Position numbers and translations under genes: made by a program | The notes under the pieces: model-generated | Seen by the model: only the letters and a program-made list of their open reading frames with translations | What the model was told of the DNA's origin: nothing | Database searches by the model: none | Part shown: positions 55,201 through 64,000 of the stretch, in pieces | How the letters are laid out: each line of letters begins with the position of its first letter | Position numbering within the stretch: position 1 is the first letter of the stretch | DNA from: Reticulitermes speratus | Taxonomy: Eukaryota; Arthropoda; Insecta; Blattodea; Rhinotermitidae | Direction of reading: 5' to 3' | Assembly (NCBI GenBank): GCA_021186555.1 | Contig: JAJKFL010000039.1 | Coordinates: 17,650,733 to 17,714,732 of the forward strand | Length of the DNA stretch: 64,000 nucleotides

Positions 55201-55785
55201 AGGTGCCTGGTCTGTAGAACGATGTAACCTGTAATTTCGCAAAGTGGTGACAGGTGGGATGCTCAAAAAGCGTGAGATAGCTTTTAACATATGCTGTAAT
55301 GTCAGTGTCTGCGACCATTTGTTAATATTCTTCTGAACCGTCTTTTAATCGACACGATACCTTTTCACACAATTTTCTATCTTCTGTATTTTGGTTCTTA
55401 TAATGCAAGATCTCTTCTATCGTTTTCCCGAGCACCGCAGCTTTATCGCACAAAACCCCAGCATCCGCTGGGACGTCCCCTGATGGCTGCCGTGCTGGGG
55501 AACGATAAGCGAGACACTGTAGCGTGGTGGTGTAATGTTGTACTACCGCAAAATCTCGGTTGGTGCCACGTATGTCGATGTCATTAGATGTTCTCCTTGG
55601 TGATGGTCTTATGGTCGAAGCATGCAGGAGAGAACTATAATGCAGATGGGACACGTTAAGCTGAAGTGTACAACGATGGTATAATTTTTTTCCCAGTTGC
55701 AGCTAGTGCACGGTCTTAAGTGAAATGTAACTTGCGTATTTTGTGTGTTGTTTTATATGGGCGTGAAACTTTATCTCCTACGATA
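55201..55785. other. No gene recognised
   Basis: A minus frame of 110 codons (55322-55654) lacks a domain. GCATCCGCTGGGACGTCCCC with GCTGCCGTGCTGGGG near 55460-55500 is GC-rich but not assigned. Confidence 0.4.
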
Positions 55786-55789
55786 AGGG

Positions 55790-56200
55790 AAGAACACGGA
55801 CAGGATGTTTGGGCATAAGAGGAAGTAACAGGAGGCCCGAGGAAATTGCAAAATGGGGAGCTTTATGATTTGTACTTCTCGCCAAATATTATTAGGGTTT
55901 TCAAATCAAGGGGGATGGGATGGGATCGGATAGGCGCCGCAGGTATTGGGGGGGGGGGGAGATGTGAAGTCATGCAGGATTTTCGTCGGGAAACCGTAAG
56001 GAAAGAGAGACCTTTGAAGAAATAGACAGACATGGCAGTGTAATAGTGAAATGAAATATGGTGGCAGGGCGTGGACTGGTTTCATGTGGATGAGGATAGG
56101 AGGAAGGCGGTGGGCTTTTACGTGATTACGGTATGTACCTTCGAATGTCATAAAATGCGGTTAACTCTGCTCCATGGAGTTCGTTGTCTCCTCCTCCTCT
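55790..56200 (+). mobile_element. LINE 3' end with RT C-terminus
   Basis: Plus-strand frames give GELYDLYFSPNIIRVFKSRG, RIFVGKP, a stop, GKRDL, then DWFHVDEDRRKAVGFYVITV, matching AELHxLYSSPNIIRxxKSRR...LVGKPxGKRPL...[21 protein letters not shown]. It ends with CTCTGCTCCATGGAGTTCG, the same tail as at 20999-21060. A G-run at 55949-55960 interrupts it. Confidence 0.75.
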
Positions 56201-56379
56201 AATTACTGATGCAGCATTAGGCAATCCATAGATGAAATTCCATCTCGAATAGTTCTTTGATTGTGACAGTTATAATTAATAGCGTTTGTCAGAACAGTTA
56301 ACGTACGAAACATCTTTTTTATATTATTCATATTATATTATTATATTATATTATTCATACGAAAGATCATGTAGCATCG
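56201..56379. other. No gene seen
   Basis: Contains a TATTATATTATATTAT run near 56325-56355. Confidence 0.5.
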
Positions 56380-56540
56380 GAGTGGAGAATATGTGCCTCA
56401 GAAGTTGTGGCTGTTCACCGAATAGGGTTTAGGTATTTTTAGGATCATTAAATCAACAAACATGAAATGGGAGAGACATGTAGCGTACATGGATGACATA
56501 AGAACACAATTTTTAGTTGGAAAACCGCAAGTAGTCACTT
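56380..56540 (+). mobile_element. LINE RT C-terminal fragment
   Basis: The plus-strand frame reads LGIFRIIKSTNMKWERHVAY then MDDIRTQFLVGKPQVVT, parallel to SPNIIRxxKSRRLRWAGHVARM...LVGKPEG. This is a second, separate copy just downstream of 55790-56200. Confidence 0.65.
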
Positions 56541-56975
56541 GAGAGTTCTACGCGCATATACAGGTAGGAATATTTTATTGAAATAGAGCTCGTATAAGAC
56601 GAGAAGTTAGCTGGGTTCGCTTGGCTCGTGTGATCATGGCACTGAGCATTTTGATTCCAAGAAAGCAGGGAATTGCTTACCATATGGGTAAGTCACCATC
56701 TAAGGGAGACTAATTGTAGCGGAAGCTTAGGACTGCCAGAGTTTGAGATGGAAACAGAGCCAAGAACGCGCCCTGGAAAGACCAGCAAAGAGACAGGCGT
56801 ATTTTGAGCTGTTAACCATTTGTTCCATACATCGCAAACTGATGTTTGTCCACGCTGCACGTGCGTTGCGATGATGCGGAAGATAGGTCAGTGACCTCAG
56901 CAAGGCCACTTCAAACTGACACAGCAATCATTACGCATGACTAAACTTTGTGCAATAGAAATGTTCTTCAGTCTG
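56541..56975. other. No gene seen
   Basis: Spacer with no domain-bearing frame. Confidence 0.45.
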
Positions 56976-58556
56976 TTTGGTAGAGGGTTTAACTCGGACT
57001 GTATAGACCATTGTACCGCAAATTATTTCAGGCATGTTTGGTAGAGGGTTTAACTCGGACTGTATAGACCAGTGTACCGCAAATTACTTCAGGCATGTTT
57101 GGTAGAGGGTTTAACTCGGACTGTATAGACCAGTGTACCGCAAATTACTTCGGGCATGTTTGGTAGAGGGTTTAACTCGGACTGTATAGACCAGTGTACC
57201 GCAAATTACTTCAGGCATGTTTGGTAGAGGGTTTAACTCGGACTGTATAGACCAGTGTACCGCAAATTACTTCAGGCATGTTTGGTAGAGGGTTTAACTC
57301 GGACTGTATAGACCAGTGTACCGCGAATTACTTCAGGCATGTTTGGTAGAGGGTTTAACTCGGACTGTATAGACCAGTGTACCGCAAATTACTTCAGGCA
57401 TGTTTGGTAGAGGGTTTAACTCGGACTGTATAGACCAGTGTACCGCAAATTACTTCAGGCATGTTTGGTAGAGGGTTTAACTCGGACTGTATAGACCAGT
57501 GTACCGCAAATTACTTCAGGCATGTTTGGTAGAGGGTTTAACTCGGACTGTATAGACCAGTGTACCGCAAATTACTTCAGGCATGTTTGGTAGAGGGTTT
57601 AACTCGGACTGTATAGACCATTGTACCGCAAATTATTTCAGGCATGTTTGGTAGAGGGTTTAACTCTGACTGTATAGACCATTGTACCCGAATTACTTCA
57701 GGCATGTTTGGTAGAGGGTTTAACTCGGACTGTATAGACCAGTGTACCGCAAATTACTTCAGGCATGTTTGGTAGAGGGTTTAACTCGGACTGTATAGAC
57801 CAGTGTACCGCAAATTACTTCAGGCATGTTTGGTAGAGGGTTTAACTCGGACTGTATAGACCAGTGTACCGCGAATTACTTCAGGCATGTTTGGTAGAGG
57901 GTTTAACTCGGACTGTATAGACCAGTGTACCGCAAATTACTTCAGGCATGTTTGGTAGAGGGTTTAACTCGGACTGTATAGACCAGTGTACCGCAAATTA
58001 CTTCAGGCATGTTTGGTAGAGGGTTTAACTCGGACTGTATAGACCAGTGTACCGCAAATTACTTCAGGCATGTATGGTAGAGGGTTTAACTCGGACTGTA
58101 TAGACCAGTGTACCGCAAATTACTTCAGGCATGTTTGGTAGAGGGTTTAACTCGGACTGTATAGACCAGTGTACCGCGAATTACTTCAGGCATGTTTGGT
58201 AGAGGGTTTAACTCGGACTGTATAGACCAGTGTACCGCAAATTACTTCAGGCATGTTTGGTAGAGGGTTTAACTCGGACTGTATAGACCAGTGTACCGCG
58301 AATTACTTCAGGCATGTTTGGTAGAGGGTTTAACTCGGACTGTATAGACCAGTGTACCGCAAATTACTTCAGGCATGTTTGGTAGAGGGTTTAACTCGGA
58401 CTGTATAGACCAGTGTACCGCGAATTACTTCAGGCATGTTTGGTAGAGGGTTTAACTCGGACTGTATAGACCAGTGTACCGCAAATTACTTCAGGCATGT
58501 TGGTAGAGGGTTTAACTCGGACTGTATAGACCAGTGTACCGCAAATTACTTCAGCA
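56976..58556. repeat. 61-bp satellite array, 26 units
   Basis: The unit is 61 bp, for example TTTGGTAGAGGGTTTAACTC, GGACTGTATAGACCAGTGTA, CCGCAAATTACTTCAGGCATG. TAGAGGG recurs at 56981, 57042, 57103 and so on to 58504. Units 12, 25 and 26 carry one-base deletions. Variants: CCGCGAATT in units 6, 15, 20, 22 and 24; CCATTG with TTATTTC in units 1 and 11. No open frame spans it. Confidence 0.98.
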
Positions 58557-59878
58557 TGTTCCGAAAGACCAAGCGGTTTGGTCAGCGGTTTACGTAGGTA
58601 TGCATCTTATTACAAGCGGTAAATTACTGTTTAACAACTAGTGATTCTTTTTCGTGTTTTTTTTACACGATGAAGCTTTCTGTCGCTTACGCGGAATTCA
58701 GTAATATGGCAGATGAGAATGAGGGCACGGTATTCTGGGTTCGGTCGTCGTGTGCCTCACAAATGGGGAAGGGCAACGTGTCGGGAACACCAGAACCTTT
58801 GCGATGGATATGCCAGTTTTATGTTATTTCATAAGCCTGCCGTGTTCTTTGTAGGTGATTTTATTCAAATAACATGTCAGGGTGTAAATTGTACATTGTC
58901 AATAAACATGTTCAGATGTGATAGTAAACATTGTATTTGTAGACTGTTCTCTCTGTACTGTGAAATATCAAGCAGGGAGAGTAGCAATCGGAAAAGTCAC
59001 TGTATTTGTACCGGGCCGTGTTTCTTAACAGGTTAAGATCCACTGGTTTAACAAAGTTGCATTTTTGTGGTTTCATAATAACCATTACTGTTTAATTATA
59101 GATGGTGTAATGAGACCGAAACAAAAATAACGAATATATCAGTGCTTCCGGCCCAGGCATATGTCGTGCAATTTGACGGCGATTGACCACAGACATCCGG
59201 GTTTTATCTGAGGGAAAGTCTGTGATTAGCTTTCGACGTACCCTGCTTCAGAGGTTGTTTTACTTGAAACTGTTATCGAAGTTTCCAACAGGTAGTACGT
59301 AAGTCTAAAACGGTGGTGGTGATTGTATAAGCCTAAATGTGTTACTCGATTCTAGTTTAGTAGTACTTCAGACAACAGGTTTTTTCTGTCAGTCCAGGTT
59401 TCTTTGAAGACAGGTTTTACTGTCCATAAGAATGGCCTGTCTGCTAAAAAATACAGTACTTGAGGGGTGATTCCTTATTGTACAGTGAGAAACGCTTTGA
59501 ACCTGTTACAGGCTTTTGTCATTGCTCCTTCCACCTGTGTTCCAAGAAGTTTGCACATGAACTGAAGTGAGAGCAAAAATTATTTTGTTTTAAGTTCCTA
59601 GAAAGGGAACTGACCTTAAGAACTGGGGGGGGTGGGGGGGAGAACTGACATTTCGTTTTTCTAGGAAAATTATTACAGACGCTCCTAGCAGCTGTTGGTA
59701 GATCTGTGTGTAGGGTCTGTTTGATGTTAGGCGAACGCATGGGTGTATATCGCATGTGTTCTAGAGTAATTGCTGCAAGTGATGTTAATAAGGAACAGAA
59801 TTGAGGCAGTTACGTAACAGACATGTGGAAAGTTGACACGTCAGTGAGTGAGCGTCCATATGTTGTAAAGGGAGCCTA
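58557..59878. other. No gene recognised
   Basis: A 107-codon plus frame (58713-59036) has no recognisable domain. A G-run lies at about 59624-59640. Confidence 0.4.
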
Positions 59879-60300
59879 CATTGGCTCCCAAAGTGTGCTC
59901 CGCTAATCCCAAGGGATCCGCGAGCAGTTCCCAGGGGATCCATGGATACATTTCTGTAATAGCTACTTTGAAATGTACTTATTTTTTAAATTAAAGGAAT
60001 AATGTTTTGTAAAAAATAATCGAGTAACTTCTTTAATTGGCGGTGTGTTTATTTCGTATGACCGTTAGAATATCTAATTAAGAAACTTCCACTGCCCACA
60101 AAGCGAGCGAGTCTTTTTAATTAAGGTCAAATCATGCACTGCATTGTTATGTATGCTGCTGGTGTGTATTAGTATCTGTCTAAAATCAGTTCTGTGATAT
60201 AAATTTTTAATTTTGGATACCTACAATCCGGAGACTATATTTGAGTGGTTATTGTTTGAGGCCAAAAGGGGTCCGCGAGCAAAAAGTTTGGGAAACACTG
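59879..60300. mobile_element. hAT-like non-autonomous element
   Basis: Left end CATTGGCTCCCAAAGTGTGC, right end complement CAGTGTTTCCCAAACTTTTT followed by GCTCGCGGACCCC. The left also has GGATCCGCGAGCAGTTCCC, mirroring GGGGTCCGCGAGC at the right. The core is AT-rich. No clear target duplication, and the left terminus is decayed. Confidence 0.65.
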
Positions 60301-60667
60301 CCTTGGACGATAACAAGTGGTCCTTCCCGGCGCTGAAAGCAGTCTTGTTACGTTTTCAGTGTTTCGTGACCATTATTTACCAAAAGAATGCCAACAACGA
60401 AGGAGAAGGAAAAGAGGAGTAAGGAAGAGTTGGTGAAGAAGAGAAGGGAGTTGGATAGCAGGAGGCGGAAGGAGATAGAAAGGAACTGAACACACCATGT
60501 TTACGTTATTTGTGAATTAACAAGCCTCTGAAACATTTATTCCACATTCCAATTTATTTTTATTCGGGGCAAATTGGAAGCAGACGAATTGAAGTTTTGT
60601 GTAGTAATTTGGTAGTATAAGGTTATGTTTGTTGCACAGAACGTTTCCCTTCGTACTCACTTATCTC
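60301..60667. other. No gene seen
   Basis: Purine-rich at 60385-60490 (GAAGGAGAAGG type). Nothing recognised. Confidence 0.45.
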
Positions 60668-60949
60668 TGTATACATAGTACGCCTGCGTACAGCGACTCG
60701 CTACGGGCTGGAGGGTCCGGGGATCAAATCCCAGTGGGGGCGAGATTTTCCGCACCCGTCCAGACCGGCCCTGGGGCCCACCCAGTCTCCTGTACAATGG
60801 GTACCGGGTCTCTTTGGGGGTAAAGCGGCCGGGGCGTGGCGTTGACCACCCACCCCCATCTAGCGCCGAGGTTAAAGAAAGAGTATATCTGTACCTCTGC
60901 TCCCCCTCTGGGCCTTCGTGGCCTGTTATAGGGTGAACTTTACCTTTGC
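60668..60949 (+). mobile_element. SINE family A, plus orientation
   Basis: CAGCGACTCGCTACGGGCTGG, GGGGATCAAATCCCAG (B box with one change), TTTTCCGCACCCGTCCAGACC, TCCTGTACAATGGGTACCGG, GCGGCCGGGGCGTGG, CATCTAGCGCCGAGGTTAAAG and the end GGTGAACTTTACCTTTGC. The A-box region is diverged. Confidence 0.9.
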
Positions 60950-61350
60950 ATAGTTGGGTTGCAGTGTCGTTATCCAAGTGCCCAGGGTTCAATCGCAGAG
61001 GCTTCGAAATGGAAAAAAAAATTTTGCGGATTAGATTTATTATTTCAGAAAATTTATAGGGTTACAGTTATGTTAGAAAGTTGTGACGTAATCATCTCTT
61101 TTTATGAAACTGTCCAGAGTTTAGTTCCACTGCACTATATCAGACAACTATCATTCATCGCTACGGCGGTAAAAACGGGACTTAGTCAAGGAGAGCGAAA
61201 TTCACGTCTGTGATAATGGTGATGATGATAATAAAGGCACGTTAAAGATTTTAGTACAGCAGCCCTGCATTTTACGAATATCCCGGAGTGAAGAATTAAC
61301 ACTTCCGCTAGTACGATAAAATGAAATATACTGTGCATGGGAGGAGCCGG
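60950..61350. other. No gene seen
   Basis: AT-rich spacer with a short GAT/TGA run near 61215-61230. Confidence 0.5.
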
Positions 61351-61354
61351 GATA

Positions 61355-61640
61355 CTGTAGTCTGTGTCGTGTAGGCTACGGGCTGGACAACCGAGGGAGC
61401 ATGTATAGATTCCCGGTTGGGACAAACGATTTGTTAATCAAGACTGTCCAATTGGGCTCAGGGGACCACCTAGCCTCTTAATCAGTGGGTGCCGGAACCA
61501 CTTCTCCGGCGGTAAAGCGGTCGAGGCATGAAGATGACCACTACCTCCATCGGTGCCGAGGTTAAGAATGAGTGCTTGTATCTGTACTCAGTCCTTATGC
61601 CTTCATGACGTGCGTTGGGACAACTGTACTTTTTACTCTG
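61355..61640 (+). repeat. SINE family A-like, diverged
   Basis: Head-like GTAGGCTACGGGCTGGACAACC with TAGATTCCCGGTTGG, then GGCGGTAAAGCGGTCGAGGC, ATGACCACTACCTCC and ATCGGTGCCGAGGTTAAG in family order. Confidence 0.6.
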
Positions 61641-62144
61641 CACAGACCCGAAGTTAAAGGCGGTTGATTTGCCTGAGTTTGTATTAAATAATTTGGAATA
61701 ATTTAGACAAAAGGGCGAGATTTCCCATATTTTAAGGAAGAAAGAAAATTTTTCATCGCTTGAATCCACCCTTATTTTTAGGCGTAGGTAATTACGCAGA
61801 GAGTCTTGTCTGTTGCGACCAGAGCACGGCATCTTCATCGCGCAGAAAGCCTGCATCTGCCGCGAGATTTCGTGGCAGCTGCGGTGCTCAGGTGAGCGAT
61901 TAAAGAGTCTGTAATAGCCTGTAATAATCTTAATTTTAAATTTCCAGTCATACGTTTTGTTAAGATTTTGTTGTGTAGAGATGATGTGTAAGAAGAAACG
62001 GAATTCGCATGGACAGCCTGAGGTATAAATCACGAAAAACATTTCACAGTAGCCGGTTATTTTGTCGAGATTCCATCCGGGCACCCCTGAAATACATTCG
62101 TCGGCGTGCCTGAAACGTACTTTTCTACACTTGGTGTCTTCCAC
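61482..62144 (-). CDS. Unrecognised 220-codon open frame
   Basis: The longest uninterrupted frame outside HSP90, minus strand, Met start near 62144, stop at 61482. The last 50 or so codons lie inside the SINE-A-like sequence at 61355-61640, so at least the C-terminus is not ancestral coding. The N-terminal 170 residues are rich in Lys, Phe, Ile and Cys. No signal peptide, membrane segment, zinc finger or enzymatic motif stands out and I recognise no family. There is no obvious promoter or poly(A) signal. It is probably a chance ORF or a fragment of an unfamiliar element. Confidence 0.2.
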   Translation of the reverse strand: MEDTKCRKVRFRHADECISGVPGWNLDKITGYCEMFFVIYTSGCPCEFRFFLHIISTQQNLNKTYDWKFKIKIITGYYRLFNRSPEHRSCHEISRQMQAFCAMKMPCSGRNRQDSLRNYLRLKIRVDSSDEKFSFFLKIWEISPFCLNYSKLFNTNSGKSTAFNFGSVQSKKYSCPNARHEGIRTEYRYKHSFLTSAPMEVVVIFMPRPLYRRRSGSGTH

Positions 62145-63640
62145 AGAAAGTTCATGTCAGCTGTTCGTTTGAGACATTAAATTTCCCCAAATGGAACTGG
62201 CCCACGACTCCATTTTCAGTAGCCTGATTTATAGTGTGTTCTGTGGCATGTTCAAGAGTACGGTGCACCGTGGTAGTGCAGTGAACGTGCCATGTGGGCT
62301 TACAGAATGATATGAGAGAAGTTGGTGGTAAGCGAATCTGCGACTAGTAGATTTTGTTACCATCCGTTAACGTGACTTATTTAAAGAAACCGTGTCGTAT
62401 TGATAGTAGGCTAAACGTGTGGGTTGTACGCCCGTCGTATTTGCCTAGTTACGTAGTCCTGTAGAATGTATGGGTGTAATTTATTTCTTAAAACCCAGTG
62501 AGTAGCCATAAGTTGAGAATTGGCTGGACGCGTTTATTTCACTGATCTCGAATATGAAATTTGGGTCATGCTTTTGAGTGATATATGTCGTGCTGGTCAT
62601 TTAAGGGCGAAAGAGGCAAAAGGACTAAAGTTTTGTAAAAGGTTTTCGTTAATGAGGTGTGTTCGGTGGCGGGCGTGACCAATCTGAAGCGGTTGAACCA
62701 CAATGAGCAGGAGTCATTTGCGTCATGATTGTCATGGGACCTGCTGAATAATGAGCAGTGTGTTGGGGTAGCCTGTTGATAGAGATTGGGCTCCTTGACT
62801 CATGTCGCGTGATGCTTTCAGACCAAGGTCATCAGTGCGTCGCTTGTGATGTTTTATAAAAGTTGCTTGATGACTTCTCACACGAAAAAATGTGTACTTT
62901 TACGTATATCAGTTATGGGCGACAGGAAGTAAATTGTAGTTCTTCAGCAGTGAATATGGTAATAATTTTTAGAATTTTTGTCTTAGATATTGAAGTGAAC
63001 TATTATTGCGAAAGCATTAAATTAATGTAATATGATTTTCAAGATTGGGTTATACAAGTCTGTTGTAGTTTATTCCGAATTCTTCAGTGGTATGCATTAA
63101 TTCGCCTGCGCAAGGCTGGAGCCGTAGACATTTCGTTAATTTAAGATTGTTTTGTAATGTACCAGTTTTAAAATTATAGATTTATGCATGGGCGACGCGA
63201 AGATTTTTTTTTCGAGTGGACACAGTCAGTTACGTTTACAGATTCACGTCAAGCCACTGTAGAATATGTTTATGGAATTTATTGACCAAGATACTGAACC
63301 TGTTTGTGTTCAGGATAATTTTTTTTAAGTGCCAATTTCTTCTTTTAATGTTTGGTGTATTCTCTTTCTTGTCGAGATTTTTTAAAAAAATATGGTGGGG
63401 AGGGGGGTAGGTGCCAGGTTCCTCACCCCACACCCCACCAAATCTCACACCGCCAGCGGCCATGGGTCTACAGTAATTGTAAATCTGGCAAATGATATGG
63501 AATTTGGATTTATGAATTCGGAATATTAGCGACACTAAACAATGAAATGGCAGAGGGAGTTTCGCTCAACAATTCGGTAACCGATTGTACGAACGTTTTC
63601 TGCTTATAGATCGTTATCTTTGGACCGTATTCACAGCTTG
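62145..63640. other. No gene recognised
   Basis: 1.5 kb without domain-bearing frames. A GGTGGGGAGGGGGG / CCCCACACCCCACC inverted GC patch lies at about 63391-63440. Confidence 0.4.
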
Positions 63641-63720
63641 TTTTGAAAAGTTTCGCGGGTCGCCAAAGGAATTGAAACGGGCTGCATTTGGCCCGCGAGC
63701 CGCCGGTTTTACATACCAGA
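63641..63720. repeat. hAT-like terminal fragment
   Basis: CGGGCTGCATTTGGCCCGCG then AGCCGCCGGTTTTAC, the GCATGCGGCCCGCGGGCC-type end seen in hAT MITEs. The partner end was not found. Confidence 0.35.
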
Positions 63721-63779
63721 TCTAAGAATAAATTGCCTTTAAACTTGCGTGATTTCAGGTTTCGGCCGCGGTGTAAATG

Positions 63780-63930
63780 AGACCTTCGCTCTTCTGGGAT
63801 GTTACGAAGCGTAGATTGGTAATTAGTTACCGGCGTTTTGGGACAACCTATCGGCCTCATATTCACGGGTCAAGCAGGCCAAGAATCTACCAATCCACGC
63901 TGCATAACATCCCAGAAGAGCGAAGATCTT
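63780..63930. repeat. Hairpin repeat, 43-bp arms
   Basis: The arm at 63780-63822 (CTTCGCTCTTCTGGGATGTTAC, GCGTAGATTGG) is an inverted copy of 63888-63930 (CCAATCCACGC, ATAACATCCCAGAAGAGCGAAG) with a few mismatches. The spacer is about 65 bp. The style resembles 31060-31213. Confidence 0.75.
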
Positions 63931-64000
63931 ACCTTGGCGCTTGTTTAAAGCGTGAGATGCACGCGTCGGTCTTTGCATCAGTAGCCGCCACGTACGCAGC

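Noticed and set aside
56976-58556. CRISPR array
   Set aside because: Repeats are 61 bp head-to-tail without unique spacers in a eukaryotic context; this is a satellite.

Overview
The window is animal nuclear DNA, almost certainly from an insect. It opens in the middle of a cytosolic HSP90 (Hsp83) gene ending in the diagnostic MEEVD. The remaining 62 kb is AT-rich, gene-poor DNA packed with arthropod-type repeats: tRNA-headed SINEs, endonuclease/reverse-transcriptase LINE remnants, hAT and Tc1/mariner-like DNA transposons, Penelope-like elements and simple repeats. The repeat style suggests a large-genome insect (cockroach, termite or orthopteroid), but I cannot name the species from sequence alone. 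No bacterial operon, CRISPR array, riboswitch or rRNA was seen.

Layout. 1-1584: HSP90 from about residue 200 to the stop, with two frameshifts. 1585-3900: its 3' flank and first repeats. 3907-6095: a long decayed LINE on the minus strand. 6-16 kb: unassigned DNA with LINE ends, SINEs, an hAT-like block and a clean 14-copy 25-bp satellite (14056-14405). 16913-17003: a possible orphan coding exon with good splice signals. 17-26 kb: copies of one fold-back repeat family, SINEs and microsatellites. 26.4-29.5 kb: a Penelope/hammerhead cluster, an hAT MITE and more fold-back repeat. 29.6-34.7 kb: LINE ends and SINEs. 36681-36761: a possible first coding exon (ATG to GT donor) behind a GC-richer stretch with a CRE-like site; what follows may be its first intron. 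44-55 kb: three decayed DNA transposases (mariner, Tigger/pogo and IS630/Tc-like) plus two good MITEs. 55.8-56.5 kb: two LINE 3' fragments. 56976-58556: a 26-copy 61-bp satellite. 58.5-64 kb: hAT and SINE copies, a 220-codon unrecognised frame and a hairpin repeat.

The only recognisable host gene is HSP90. Its two frameshifts make it either a decayed or processed copy or a real gene with sequence errors. The most distinctive element is a 5'-truncated Penelope-like retroelement at 27811-28790. It keeps an open GIY-YIG endonuclease C-terminus, an inverted partial terminal repeat and an apparently complete hammerhead ribozyme. Decayed relatives of that ribozyme motif lie near 3.6, 10.1, 26.5 and 26.7 kb. 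All calls come from reading the sequence and conceptual translation by eye; no database search was run.
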